DNA of 64,000 nucleotides from Malus domestica (taxonomy: Eukaryota; Streptophyta; Magnoliopsida; Rosales; Rosaceae). Of the stretch, positions 1 to 11,400 are shown in pieces. Made by a program: the position numbers and the translations under genes. The notes under the pieces are model-generated. The model saw nothing but the letters and a program-made list of their open reading frames with translations, did no database searches and was not told the origin of the DNA. How positions within the stretch are numbered: the stretch's first letter is position 1; each line of letters begins with the position of its first letter. The stretch spans positions 8,878,501-8,942,500 of the forward strand of contig NC_091669.1 of the NCBI RefSeq assembly GCF_042453785.1, in the 5' to 3' direction.

Positions 1-47
1 ACCAATCAGAAAGTAATTGGTGAAGAAAGACTGTAAATTTAGCTAAC

Positions 48-1031
<984 letters not shown>

Positions 1032-1222
1032 AAAAAATCTCAAGATCACGATGCCTCGCTCCCGAATGTCCTATTGGTCGGGGACGGAAGGTAGCCTTAG
1101 CCTCGCCTGTCCCTGCTTCTAGTTAGGATTAATACAATAATTGAGAAGAGGGAGAAGTTTCGAACCCGAGACGCATTAGTAGAAACCACTCAACATTTTA
1201 TCCACTAGAGTATTGTACCACA
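1032..1222 (-). mobile_element. tRNA-derived SINE-like element
   Basis: On the minus strand the sequence runs from a box A-like segment (TCTAGTGGATAAAATG, near 1205) to a box B-like GGGTTCGAAAC near 1156, then a GC-richer body, ending in a short T/A-rich tail near 1035. Spaced A and B boxes followed by an unrelated body are the layout of plant tRNA-derived SINEs. No clear target duplication was found, so the borders are approximate. Confidence 0.5.
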
Positions 1223-1759
1223 TGCAGTATGAGTAGCATATAAATTGCAAGTAATTTTCACTCAAGGAAAGAAAATGAGAACCAATTGGCAATTATACAA
1301 AAGGGATTAACTTTGGCAAGGAATTAGCCAAAAGAAAACGTCTTTGGGCCCTTGGTTGATGATCTGATTAATTGAGTTAAGCAAATGAAATATATAATTG
1401 TGCTCAAGCTTCTACTTTCTATATAATGATGCTCTTTAGGATAAGCCAATAAAAATTCCCTTGCTTCAAAGCCAAGCACAATCCTTGAAATATTTTTAGC
1501 CATCATAATTCATCACAAAAAGACACCTCCACTTCCACTTGAAGCATCATTTTCTACTCCACCAAACAAATACTTTGGTTGCCTTAACCTCAAAGCTAAG
1601 CAGTGCTTAGTAAACACTTAAGTCCTCCACAGCCACATGATGATCAATTACATCAACCTCAATACCAAACACATAAATGTTAACAAAAGCTTGCCAACCA
1701 ATTCTACATCCCTAGCTTCCACTCTCTTTGATATTCAATCCTTCTTCCCAGCCATCAAT

Positions 1760-2959
1760 ATGCTCTTCCTCTTGTCCCTTTTCCTTCTCTTTTCCTTTCC
1801 CTATGTCACATTTTCCGCCCACTGCACCACCACCACCCCCACTAAAACCTTTCAAAAATGCATCACACTCCCTACCCAACAAGCCTCCATAGCATGGACT
1901 TTCCATCCCCACAATGCCACCCTAGACCTTGTTTTCTTTGGTACTTTCATATCCCCTTCCGGGTGGGTCGGGTGGGGCATCAATCCGACCTCTGCGGAAA
2001 TGACTGGCACGCGTGCTCTGATCGCCTTTCCGGACCCTAGCACCGGTCAAATAGTCGTCCTCCCTTACCTCTTAGACCCAACCACAAAGCTCCAAAAACG
2101 CCCTCTCCTCTCCCGCCCTCTTGACATCCACATTCTCGCCTCGTCTGCCACCCTATACGGCGGAAAATTAGCCACCGTCCACGGCGGCGCTTCCATCCAA
2201 ATATTCGCTACATTGAAACTCACGCCGAACAGGACAAAGCTCCACCACGTGTGGAACCGTGGTCTCTACGTCCAAGGCTACTCGCCGACCATACACCCAA
2301 CCACCGCTAACGACCTTTCATCCATAACAACATTCGATGTCATGTCAGGCACTACGGCCACGCACCACTCCAACATTGGCACACTCAGAACAGTGCATGG
2401 CATCATGAACGCCATTGCATGGGGCATCATGCTTCCCATTGGAGCAGTGCTTGCACGCTACCTCAGGCACATACAATCATTAGGTCCCACATGGTTCTAT
2501 GTGCACGCTGGGGTCCAACTGTTTGCCTTTTTCCTAGGGACTGTAGGGTTTGCTATTGGGATTAGGCTTGGGGATATGTCACCTGGGGTCCAGTATGGGC
2601 TCCACAGGAAGCTAGGGTTCGCAGCATTTTGCTTGGGAGCGCTTCAAACCCTAGCACTACTGTTTCGACCTAAAACTACAAACAAGTACAGGAAGTACTG
2701 GAAATCTTACCACCATTTAGTTGGGTATGCATGTGTGGTGCTGGGTGTGGTGAATGTTTTCCAAGGTTTTGAGGTGATGGGAGAAGGGAGGTCTTTTGCT
2801 AAGCTGGTTTATTGCTTGGGATTGTCTACACTGATTGGGGTTTGCATTGCTTTGGAGGTGAATTCTTGGGTGGTTTTTTGTAGAAAATCAAAGGAGGAGA
2901 AGATGAGGAGGGAAGGTATATTTGGAGCGTCGGATAAAGGCAGCGGAATCTTCAGATGA
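1760..2959 (+). CDS. Cytochrome b561 and DOMON domain-containing protein
   Basis: A 399-residue, intronless reading frame. It is also open 41 codons upstream to 1637, but the ATG at 1760 opens a clear signal peptide (MLFLLSLFLLFSFPYVTFSA), so I choose it. Residues about 35-185 form the DOMON/AIR12-like domain, with the motif GWVGWGINP at 68-76. Residues about 205-375 form the b561 core of five to six membrane helices with histidines placed to bind two haems (H213, H249, H282, H318/H319). The family moves electrons across plasma or other membranes, usually from cytosolic ascorbate to outside acceptors. The last 25 residues are a basic cytosolic tail. The product family is certain; the physiological acceptor is not. 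Confidence 0.93.
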   Translation: MLFLLSLFLLFSFPYVTFSAHCTTTTPTKTFQKCITLPTQQASIAWTFHPHNATLDLVFFGTFISPSGWVGWGINPTSAEMTGTRALIAFPDPSTGQIVVLPYLLDPTTKLQKRPLLSRPLDIHILASSATLYGGKLATVHGGASIQIFATLKLTPNRTKLHHVWNRGLYVQGYSPTIHPTTANDLSSITTFDVMSGTTATHHSNIGTLRTVHGIMNAIAWGIMLPIGAVLARYLRHIQSLGPTWFYVHAGVQLFAFFLGTVGFAIGIRLGDMSPGVQYGLHRKLGFAAFCLGALQTLALLFRPKTTNKYRKYWKSYHHLVGYACVVLGVVNVFQGFEVMGEGRSFAKLVYCLGLSTLIGVCIALEVNSWVVFCRKSKEEKMRREGIFGASDKGSGIFR

Positions 2960-3443
2960 TCAGAGGCATCACAGTATTAAACAATGCTTCTCCCATGGAA
3001 ATTTATCAATCCTCGAACATAAGTTGTTTGTCCGAAGGTCGACTTTGAGGATTTTTTTGTTTTGTTTTTTTTTTTTTTTTTTTGCTTTTAATTAATTAAT
3101 GTGTGAGGATAATTTTTTGTTCTTGTTTTGATGTCATAATTTCAAGAATCATATTTATAGCTGCAATTTTGGTTTGCTCTTTTTTTTTCTTCATATTTTT
3201 GTAAAGATGTGAGATCATAGACAAAGTTGTTGTTGATGTTGTTCCATTACCACAGTTTCAATCAACTACTTTACAAGTCGGGTTTTTTACTCTTGGTACC
3301 ATCCAATTCTTTCGATCTGGGTTAACAACTATCTAACTCAATTTACTTAATCTTTTAAGGAAGAATTGAAATCTTAGATTCTTAGGTTGTTTAGGTACAA
3401 AACTTGTCTACCTTTCACAGTTTTACTCGATTGCTTCATTGGG
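2960..3443. other. 3' flank of the b561 gene
   Basis: Contains the probable 3' UTR with T-rich tracts (3058-3082) and AT-rich spacer. No other gene or structured element was seen. Confidence 0.5.
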
Positions 3444-3451
3444 TTTATGAC

Positions 3452-4337
3452 GAGGGATGGACAACGGTTATGGCGGACGGGTAACCGCAGTTATTTACCT
3501 ATAACCGTTTATGCTCATACCCGCATAACCGTTTACCCGTTGGGTAATTGCCTAAACGGTTATACTCATCCCATAACCGTTTATAAACGGTTAACCATAC
3601 CCATAACCGCATACCCATTTAACCGTAACCATTTAATACCCGTTTACCCATTTATCCTTTTTAACCCGTTTATCTTTTCTTCTTTTTTTACCATTACCCC
3701 ATTTTCACCCATCTACATGTTTTTTAACAACTTGAAAATTAAAAAAAAAATTGTCATAATTTTTTTTTGATAATTAAACAATGTTATAGGTACATTCATC
3801 ATACATTTCCATATTTTAATTTTTTAAGTCCTTATACCATTCCAATAATTGAAATAATAGTTTACGGACGATATTTTTAACTGTTACCAATGAAGATAAA
3901 TATAATATTTGCTAAGTATTATTGGGTTACAATAATTGTTTAGAAGACATTTCTGTCAAAGCATTTCTGTCAATTTCACAGTTACCCGCAAGGAATTTAA
4001 GTTAATATGGCCAATTCCTTGATGATGAGAATCATCATTCCTGTAGTAGTGTTATTAAGAGAATAACCGATGAATTCCTTGCTAACTTATTGGGTGCTAA
4101 GTATTATTGGATCGAGAACATGGTTTGTGTTAGTTTTACATATATAAAATAAATGGGTAAACAGTTACCTGTTTATAATCGCGGTTAATACATATAATCG
4201 TCTATTTAAATTTTGCGGGTAAACGGTTATACCCATAACCATTTATTTATCTAAACGATTACCCATAAGTGTAACCATTTAATTTAAATGGGCGGGTAAT
4301 CACGGTTACCCAACCAATGGGTATTTGCCCATCCCTA
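3452..4337. mobile_element. Non-autonomous hAT-like DNA transposon with 8-bp target duplication
   Basis: The ends are inverted: the left begins GAGGGATGGACAA and the right, reverse-complemented, begins TAGGGATGGGCAA, a classic hAT terminus. The flanks are 8-bp repeats TTTATGAC (3444-3451) and TTTATGAT (4338-4345) with one mismatch. The first 230 and last 190 bases are rich in diverged, inverted copies of a unit around ATAACCGTTTA / GGGTAAACGGTTA. The 886-bp body encodes no transposase, so it depended on a partner element. Confidence 0.82.
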
Positions 4338-4418
4338 TTTATGATTGAGGATACTCAGTCCACAGAGGAAAGCCCAAGGTGGGAAAAAAAGTTGACCATT
4401 AAAAGGACGGAAGCCAGC

Positions 4419-4461
4419 GTCCCACATCGGCCAAAACAAGGTTTCTAAACGACTTTATATA
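4419..4461 (+). promoter_or_regulatory. U6 snRNA promoter: USE and TATA box
   Basis: The plant upstream sequence element GTCCCACATCG lies at 4419-4429 and the TATA box TTTATATA at 4454-4461. The gap of 24 bases between them is the spacing known for Pol III-read plant snRNA genes; Pol II snRNA genes have about ten bases more. The TATA box ends 22 bases before the U6 start. Confidence 0.93.
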
Positions 4462-4483
4462 CTCTTACTTGAAGGTAATGCTT

Positions 4484-4503
4484 GTCCCTTCGGGGACATC
4501 CGA

Positions 4504-4535
<32 letters not shown>

Positions 4536-4585
4536 GGCCCCTGCGCAAGGATGACACGCATAAATCGAGAAATGGTCCAAATTTT
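4484..4585 (+). ncRNA. U6: U6 spliceosomal snRNA
   Basis: A full-length plant U6: the 5' stem-loop GTCCCTTCGGGGAC, the invariant ACAGAGA box within GATACAGAGAAGATTAGC, the AGC triad and the 3' part ending GGTCCAAATTTT, which runs into a Pol III T-run terminator. By eye I find no departure from the plant consensus. With its intact USE and TATA box it is very likely expressed. It is the catalytic snRNA of the spliceosome. Confidence 0.97.
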
Positions 4586-4589
4586 TTTT

Positions 4590-4740
4590 GTCATTTTTAC
4601 ATGTTTTCCTTTTGTAATCTTGAATAAATATCTAGTGTTGTTTTTTTGTCATTTTTACATGATTTTCCTTTCGTAATCTTGAATTAATATCATGATTTCC
4701 TTTTGTAATCTTGAATAAATATCTAGTGTTGTTTTTACAT
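4590..4740. repeat. Tandem duplication downstream of U6
   Basis: A unit of about 60 bases (TGTCATTTTTACATG ... TTTTGTAATCTTGAATAAATA ... CTAGTGTTG) occurs at about 4590-4647 and 4648-4700, and its second half recurs a third time at about 4696-4740. The copies are nearly identical, so the duplication is recent. Confidence 0.85.
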
Positions 4741-4910
4741 AAATCATCATATGATGTTACTAAGTCATGCGCTATACATAAACAAAAAATAATCTTAATA
4801 TATTATCGATTCTAACCTATAATATATTAATCAAATGGTATTATTAACCTACATATTATATTAACAGTGGACAATAATACGAGCTTGGCAGAAAATTACA
4901 AAAAAGATTT

Positions 4911-4990
4911 GTCAAGAATGGGATTCGAACCCATGCCCTTTCGGACCAGTACCTGAAACTGGCGCCTTAGACCAACTCGGCCATCTTGAC
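4911..4990 (-). tRNA. tRNA-Leu (anticodon CAG)
   Basis: On the minus strand an 80-nt cloverleaf: acceptor stem GTCAAGA/TCTTGAC (7 of 7 pairs), D arm TGGCCGAGTTGGTCTAAGGC, anticodon loop TTCAGGT giving anticodon CAG, a long class II variable arm, and T arm ATGGGTTCGAATCCCAT. The long variable arm and D arm fit leucine. There is no intron, CCA is not encoded as expected for eukaryotes, and no mismatched stem was seen. Confidence 0.96.
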
Positions 4991-5162
4991 ATTAATTGAT
5001 TAATTTTTCAATCTTTTAAATATACTTGATGATAGAACAACTACTTGGGTGAATGGCAACCTGTATCTCACACTTAACAAAAGATTTTTTTCCAGCCAAT
5101 TACTAGGTAAAACTTTGAAATAATATTTATCATATTCACTTGTTATCAAAACAACTTGGAGT

Positions 5163-5252
5163 GAGTTTGTCTAGTGAATTCATGAGTAACTCTCTCATAT
5201 ATTTCTTGAGTTTGTCTAGTGAATTCATGAGTAACTCTCTCGTATATTTCTT
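5163..5252. repeat. Two-copy tandem duplication (about 45 bp)
   Basis: The unit starting GAGTTTGTCTAGTGAATTC and ending CTCTC(A/G)TATATTTCTT occurs twice head to tail, at 5164-5208 and 5209-5252, with one base different. Confidence 0.92.
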
Positions 5253-5432
5253 TTTAAAATAGGGCTTGATATATATAAAGGGACGAGAATCAAACTCTTA
5301 TCATAAATATTCAAGAGCAACATCTGGATGCAAGTGTTCTATGAGTTCAATTTATATCACTTCCAAATAAAAGTTGGGTATCCAGCATTATTGCCCACCC
5401 ATGAACTTTTCATATCAATGTTTGCTGGTGTC

Positions 5433-5618
5433 GAATTCGGAATCGGATCTCTTCATAAGCATAGGGTGGGGATCTTCTTAACCGGATCATCTGCAATAAT
5501 TATAACTTTTAGATGATCTTTCTGTTTGTAGTGGTTGGATCAAATTTTAATGGTCCAAATAATCCGGTTAAGAGGATCCCCACCCTATGCTCAAGAGGGG
5601 GTCCAGTTCCTTGAATTT
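5433..5618. mobile_element. MITE with about 45-bp inverted arms (family A)
   Basis: The left arm (about 5436-5487, core AGCATAGGGTGGGGATC) and right arm (about 5561-5614) are inverted copies with few mismatches. The centre carries TTATAACTTTTA and GGTTGGATCAAATTTTAA, which also form the centre of the element at 46426-46618, so the two are one family. No clear target duplication was seen. Confidence 0.72.
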
Positions 5619-5805
5619 GCATCTTGAATAGTAACTGCAGTCAGTAAAAAGTTGAAAGAGGTCGATGTGGCAGTAGAAAGTCAAAAAGGTAAAAGGTGGC
5701 AATTACCCAATCCTCTTACTTTCTTTTTACATTTTGTGCTTTGAACTTTTCGGCTGTTAATATTCCGAGTCTGTCAGAAATTCCCACGAGAGACATGGAA
5801 GAGTG

Positions 5806-6027
5806 CCAACAGGATCCTCGCCGGATTTTCTTTGCGAGGATTCTGGAAATTCGTAAATTATGTTCGTTCATCGTATATTATACAAACAGTTTTTATCAAG
5901 TACTGTTTATATTTATTTTTAACAAAAAATATTTAAAATAATTTATGAATATCCGATGTACCATAAATGAACATAATTCACAAATTCTCGGAATCCTCAT
6001 AAAGAGATCCGACGAGGATCCAGACTC
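5806..6027. mobile_element. MITE with 9-bp target duplication (Mutator-like)
   Basis: Arms of about 60 bases are inverted (left core AGGATCCTCGCCGGATTTTC, right core GAGATCCGACGAGGATCC). Exact 9-bp direct repeats GGAAGAGTG flank it at 5797-5805 and 6028-6036. A 9-bp duplication points to a Mutator-type transposase. The 222-bp body has no coding capacity. Confidence 0.8.
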
Positions 6028-6456
6028 GGAAGAGTGAGATAAAAAGTAGAGGGAAGCAAACGAGAGTGGAAGGAATGTTGGTCTCTCTTTTAGGGGTCCT
6101 CTATCATTCAGGATTTTCTCTTTCCTTTTTTTACTTTCAAAAGATTTTCAAACTTAAATAGTGCCTTTCTTTTATCATGCATGTCGCACTCTTTGCCTGA
6201 TCAGGAACCACCATCACATTCTTCTCTCGGTGCAGAGGAGAGAGCAACTTAGATGAATTCAATACATGTTATATGGTATCGTAATGTCTCGATTCAATAA
6301 TATAATGTCATGTAAATTAATTTAGATAGAGTCAGTACACGTTACCGTATTGTCTCGATTTAATAATATGTAAATTTTTCTTTTTGCGTTTTTAATGAGC
6401 TACATTTTGCATACAGGCATTGCTATTTGCAATTAGAAGAAATGACTTCTTACTAC
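6028..6456. other. AT-rich spacer with a short internal duplication
   Basis: At about 6253-6375 a segment containing GTCTCGATT(C/T)AATAATAT is duplicated imperfectly. No gene was seen. Confidence 0.5.
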
Positions 6457-6824
6457 CAATGTTCTAAAAATTGTTAAGTGTTAGTTGAGCCGTGGATATG
6501 AGTCTAGCGCTTAGGGGGCGGGGCCTAGGCCCTTTTTTTTGTTTTATTTAAACTTATTATTTATCATATAAATGAATGCTACTTATATTTAAAAAATACA
6601 TAATTGTATTGAGAAACATAAGTTACAATATAGAATGATATATAAATTATAAAGTAGTAGAACATGTTGAAAACATTGAGAACAAATGCAAAAAGGTGAG
6701 CTAGACAGACGCTTAGGCGAGTATAGGCATCTTTTCTTATTTATTAAACGCCTAAGGATTAATGTAGCAATGTGTAAGCCCCGTAACGCCTAGGCAGCCC
6801 TAGACAAGACCTTTTAGAACACTG
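6457..6824. mobile_element. hAT-type MITE with 8-bp target duplication
   Basis: The termini are CAATGTTCTAAAA (left) and the reverse complement of TTTTAGAACACTG (right). The flanks CTTACTAC (6449-6456) and CTTACAAC (6825-6832) match in 7 of 8 bases. The subterminal GGCCTAGGC / GCCTAGGC segments are inverted. The 368-bp body has no gene. Confidence 0.8.
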
Positions 6825-7012
6825 CTTACAACCAAGCATTATTATTTGGGCTAACCACATTTTATCCCTTCTATTGCACCTTGAGATTATGAGATTGCAT
6901 TGATTTATGCCATTTAGTTGTTTGGTCGTCTAGTACTATAATAATTGAAGATGTGATTGATAATTTTAGATTGACATAGAAGCCACATTTGCACCAAATA
7001 TATATAAATTAG

Positions 7013-7128
7013 AGTGATGCGATCCACACACATCTTTTTACCCTTTTACTTATTCTGACCATCGGCGAACGGAATGAAAAAATTAAAGGACAAAAATTAC
7101 CAGTGGATGTGTGAGAGGTAAAAAGAGT
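7013..7128. mobile_element. Short MITE (family B)
   Basis: The left arm GATCCACACACATCTTTTTA and right arm TGGATGTGTGAGAGGTAAAA are inverted about a short loop. The pattern, a pair of Pu/Py arms with CACACA and TTTTTAC, is shared with the two elements at 60.5-60.75 kb. No terminal duplication could be fixed. Confidence 0.62.
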
Positions 7129-7380
7129 GTTAGAGCTAATTACGTCCCACATCATACAATTTCATCTCAATTGTGCAAATGCGACTTCTAAATCTGCCCA
7201 AAACGAATCCCACATTTACCACGTCATCAATTAAACAATCACATAGTCAAACGTAAGTTGTAAATCGATACTATTTCATAACCTTAGAATGCAATGCAAC
7301 ATTGTTCCACCCAACAATGCTAGAAAATGACAAGTTTGTTGTAGAACAGTGGATGTCAACTCAAATAATTAAATAATTGG

Positions 7381-7740
7381 CCCTTCCTTTTGGTTGCTGA
7401 AGCTTGCTACACACACTCCCATTTTCTATATAAATACAAACCCCACACAACATCAAAGTGGGAAGACTCACGGGAGAGATAGGAAGGAAGAAAAAGGAGA
7501 GAAAAGAAAGGAAGAAGAAAAAGAGAGGAAGAGAGAAAGGGGAGGAAGAGGAGAGGAGATAATGAAGAGAGTTATCTGTGTACTCCTATTATTTTAGATT
7601 ATAATGAAAGCACCACTGCTGCCCGGAGGACGTACTCCAATCACACTGACTGTAGAGGAACCTCGTAAATTTTGTGTCTTATTTATTTATTCTACTGCAC
7701 ACCCCGTCGATTTTATAACAAAGTTGATCAACTTGTCAAC
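7381..7740 (+). mobile_element. Possible Copia-type LTR remnant
   Basis: A TATA box (CTATATAAATAC, 7428-7439) is followed by a purine-rich tract and then GCCCGGAGGACGTACTCC ... GAACCTCGTAAATTTTGTGT, which resembles the R-U5 part of plant Copia LTRs. No second LTR, primer site or coding part was found, so at most it is a fossil fragment or solo LTR with uncertain ends. The short frames here show no known protein. Confidence 0.3.
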
Positions 7741-8407
7741 AAGAACCTAAGACAATAAACATAACCACATACTAAAACAAAATAATCTTAAAAAATTGCT
7801 TGCATACCAAGTCATCAAAGACAAAGAAAGAATCAGAATATGCGATGACTTATTAATGGGGTCCCCTAGCTGGGCAACCCTTAAACGTTTCACACTAATA
7901 AATCGACATTAATTTCAGGTACAACAAGAAAATAACAGAAAAATGGAAAATAAAAGAATATAAAAAAAGCATTCCCTGACCATAACCAATTGCCAGAGAT
8001 GTTACAGATAAAAACTCTAGGAAAGAAGAAGAATATATATATCAGTCTATCATTTTTCGTTTTTTTTTTTTTTCTTTTCGCCTTTCGGGTATCGTCGCCT
8101 CACCGGAGATGCATGATACACTTCTGACTACATCCCGCAATCTGATTTTACATCTCACTCAAAGACCAAAACAAAAAAAACCTAAAATCGGTAACGCAAA
8201 ACTCAAAAGCATTAACACAAAATCCATCTTAACTTCTATCTCTCTACTTTTACTTCTGCAAACAGGCACTCCAGTTAGCTCTTCTTACTAACCAAATTTC
8301 TTTTACTGAGATGTATAAACGAGGGCGGTGTGCAAAATTCACAATTCACCTGCTTCACCAGATTATCTTCACCTACAATGTCGTGATATCAGAAACGAAC
8401 GATGCTC
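7741..8407 (-). other. Probable 3' UTR of the hnRNP1-like gene
   Basis: It lies directly downstream of the hnRNP stop codon on the minus strand and shows no independent coding signal. Plant genes of this family have long 3' UTRs. The exact poly(A) site cannot be read. Confidence 0.45.
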
Positions 8408-11400
8408 CTAGGCAGCAATTCCTGAAGAAAAAAAACAGATGGAGAGGAGCTTTTAAGTATCAAAATATCAGAGATTAATCAAACGAGCAACACGTTCTCA
8501 GTTATATATACATATATGCAAAATAGATTTCATTTTATATGAAATATCATCCACCGGAGAATACAATTTGGAATCAAGGCATACAATGTAGAATCAACCA
8601 ACAACTTTAATTTAAGATCAAATTCATGCAAACCACTTCCTACTCAGACACTGATTACAAAGCTGTGAGGTGAGTAGCCATTAGCCAACTTATGGGTAAA
8701 AGTAAAGTTAGAATGAGATGCCAACTGAGAGCTTATGCTAACAAGTTCCGATAAACAAGCAATATGCCACCATTATAATCTAAACTGTGATTGTTCAACG
8801 ATGGCACGAAAGTATAACAAATCTTGCCTCAAATTTGAAGAGACTACGTGGATCGCGAAATGAGATTCCAATGATTGACTAAATTTTCTATCCCTCTATG
8901 TATCTGTTAGTTGTTAAGTATCTTTGTTAGCTATCCTAATGCATCCATGAGACAGAAAACAGTACACAGAGATAAAACTCAGAGAATCGTTAAGTTATAT
9001 ACTTAAGAGTGAACTACTGCCTTCAAGATGAAATTATGAAAACCCAATTTCACTAGTTAAGTGTAAAGATATACTAGATGAGAGAATTAAAGAATCAACG
9101 TGATATTTCAATCATCAAGGGAATGTGATAGAGAGATCTATGGTCTAGCAGAACAAAAAGAATTCATACACTTTACTTTTTTATGACCTCAGAACACATG
9201 CGCCAACAGATTAATGAGAAAGCTCATTCAAAAATCCAGATCGGCCAATAAACAAGAAGCAACACTAAAATCTGTCAAACAAAATATGAAGCAAACAAAC
9301 ACAATCCAAGGAAATGAGAGCTCCTTCCCCTCGGAAAAGTCATAGTGCCTTTCCTTCAAGAACAGATGAGAAATTGATGAAAGCTGCCTAATCTTCTTAT
9401 CAGAAACAAAAAAGTAGAAGTTTCATTAGAATCACATAAGCAGGAAGAGAAATCGATGAAATGCCCTACCAACACTATAACACAAAATAAAATATAGCTG
9501 ATTGACTCCTCAACCCTGCACAGTCAATACCCATCTGGGACAATTGTCCCCCTAATTACCATGAGGTTGGTGGTCGTATCTAGTTAAGTAGCCAATAAGC
9601 TCATTGCCCAGCTACAACTTCTACCAACACCAAACAAAAGCTAACTTAAATTATTACACCAGTACTCCAACATTCAAAGCCTTTTCCTTTTATCTCAAAG
9701 TCCCAAATTTTCTATTCCTTAACTAAACTGAACTCGCATAAAATTGAATAAGCCTAGGACTCCAAAGCACTACTCTTTGTCCTAACTGGCTCCAAAGGAG
9801 TCTTTATAGATGATATAATATAGGAAAGTCAAAGCTGCCATCTCTGTGGTAACAAACTTATCAGCCAGTATCAACAATCAAGGATATAAATGAAGAATTC
9901 CGAGGAAAATAAGCTAGGGGACTAACATGAAGCAAGGGACCATCTAGACACTTACTACTTAGTGTAAGAATCACAACCTAGCAATGTGGTATCATGTGAA
10001 CAGCCACTAAAGGACAGAAGGCATTGCGCTCAATGTAACGAACAGGATAAAGGAGTTCATAAGTTCAGCTTGATGAACTGGGATGAGTTTAACAATCAGA
10101 CAAGCAATATCAAGTTTCACTGGTACTAACTAGACCAGTCACAAAATTCAATCAGATTTTGCAGTGCAACCATGAGCTTAACAAGAGCTTTTCCTATTCA
10201 TATTTTTTCAGCTAATAAGCCTAACATAGACCATAACACAGAAAACCTACAAATTTAGGATCAAATCCTAAGTAGTTAATTTCAAATAAATTACAATTAA
10301 GTTCCCTATCTTACAAAAATAAAATAAAATAAATAAAACTAAGAAACATACCAAAAAATAGATAAAAAAACAGAAGTTGCTTAAGATATTAATTCAGTGG
10401 CGCTAACCTGTGTTTGACTGTCTCTTATTAACACTATAACCACCCACATAACCAGGAGAACTCTTAGCTGAAACATCCGAAGCTGTGCCGCCAAGCTCAT
10501 AACCGAAAGGAACAGACCCATCTCGCTCGGAATTTGATGATCTCCAAGTAGGGTCTCCATAAATTGAATTACTGCTGTAAAAGTCAGCCAAGGACCCATC
10601 GAAACCACCATTTGATGCAGCAAATGAAGATGCAGGGGGCACACTTGCACCACTGTTTCTTCCATAACCTCCAGTTCCCAGACCGTAACTGTTATCCCCA
10701 ACTCCATAACCAAGACTCCTGCTATTATTAGAAACATTATTTCCTCCGCCTTGAGCTGACATTGCTGAAGATGGCCAATTAGCTCCAGTATTTCCAAATG
10801 TACTTCCTCCAATGGTCCCACTTCCTGATCCGATGTAAGCATTAGAATTTGTGGAGTTAAGACCATCAGGTCCACCACCCCCATTCCCCCACAAGTTCCG
10901 AGACATTGAGCTGAAAAACGAAGATGTGTTTCCTCCATTACCACCATCATACCCAATGGGATTGCTAAACCTATTTGAATTATTGATATAATAAGGACTC
11001 AATCCACCCCGTCCATAGTTCATATTATTATTATTATTATTATTATTATAATTTGCATTCCCTCCAAAACCTGGGCTCAAGCCTGGCTCATAATTCATAC
11101 CAATTCCATAACCAGAACCAAATGGAGGAAATCCACTACGACCACCAGCAACTGGACTGAATCTACCAAGTCCATAGCCTCCACCTGTATTTGGAGTATA
11201 CCCCTGAGTGTAGCCATTAAGGAAGCTATTGACCCTACTCAGACCATAGTTGTATCCACCAATAGGGCTACGACTGGGGCCAGGTGATAACTCTTTGGGA
11301 ACTGCACGCTTGACTTCAACCATCTTCCCGTTCAGTTCATGAAATGTTTTAAGCAAAACCTTGTCCACTGCCTCTTCTGAATCATAAGTGATGAATCCAA

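Noticed and set aside
10381-10956. 191-residue minus-strand frame overlapping the hnRNP tail
   Set aside because: It is the second frame of the Gly/Asn-rich exon; no domain, and the RRM frame is clearly the coding one.
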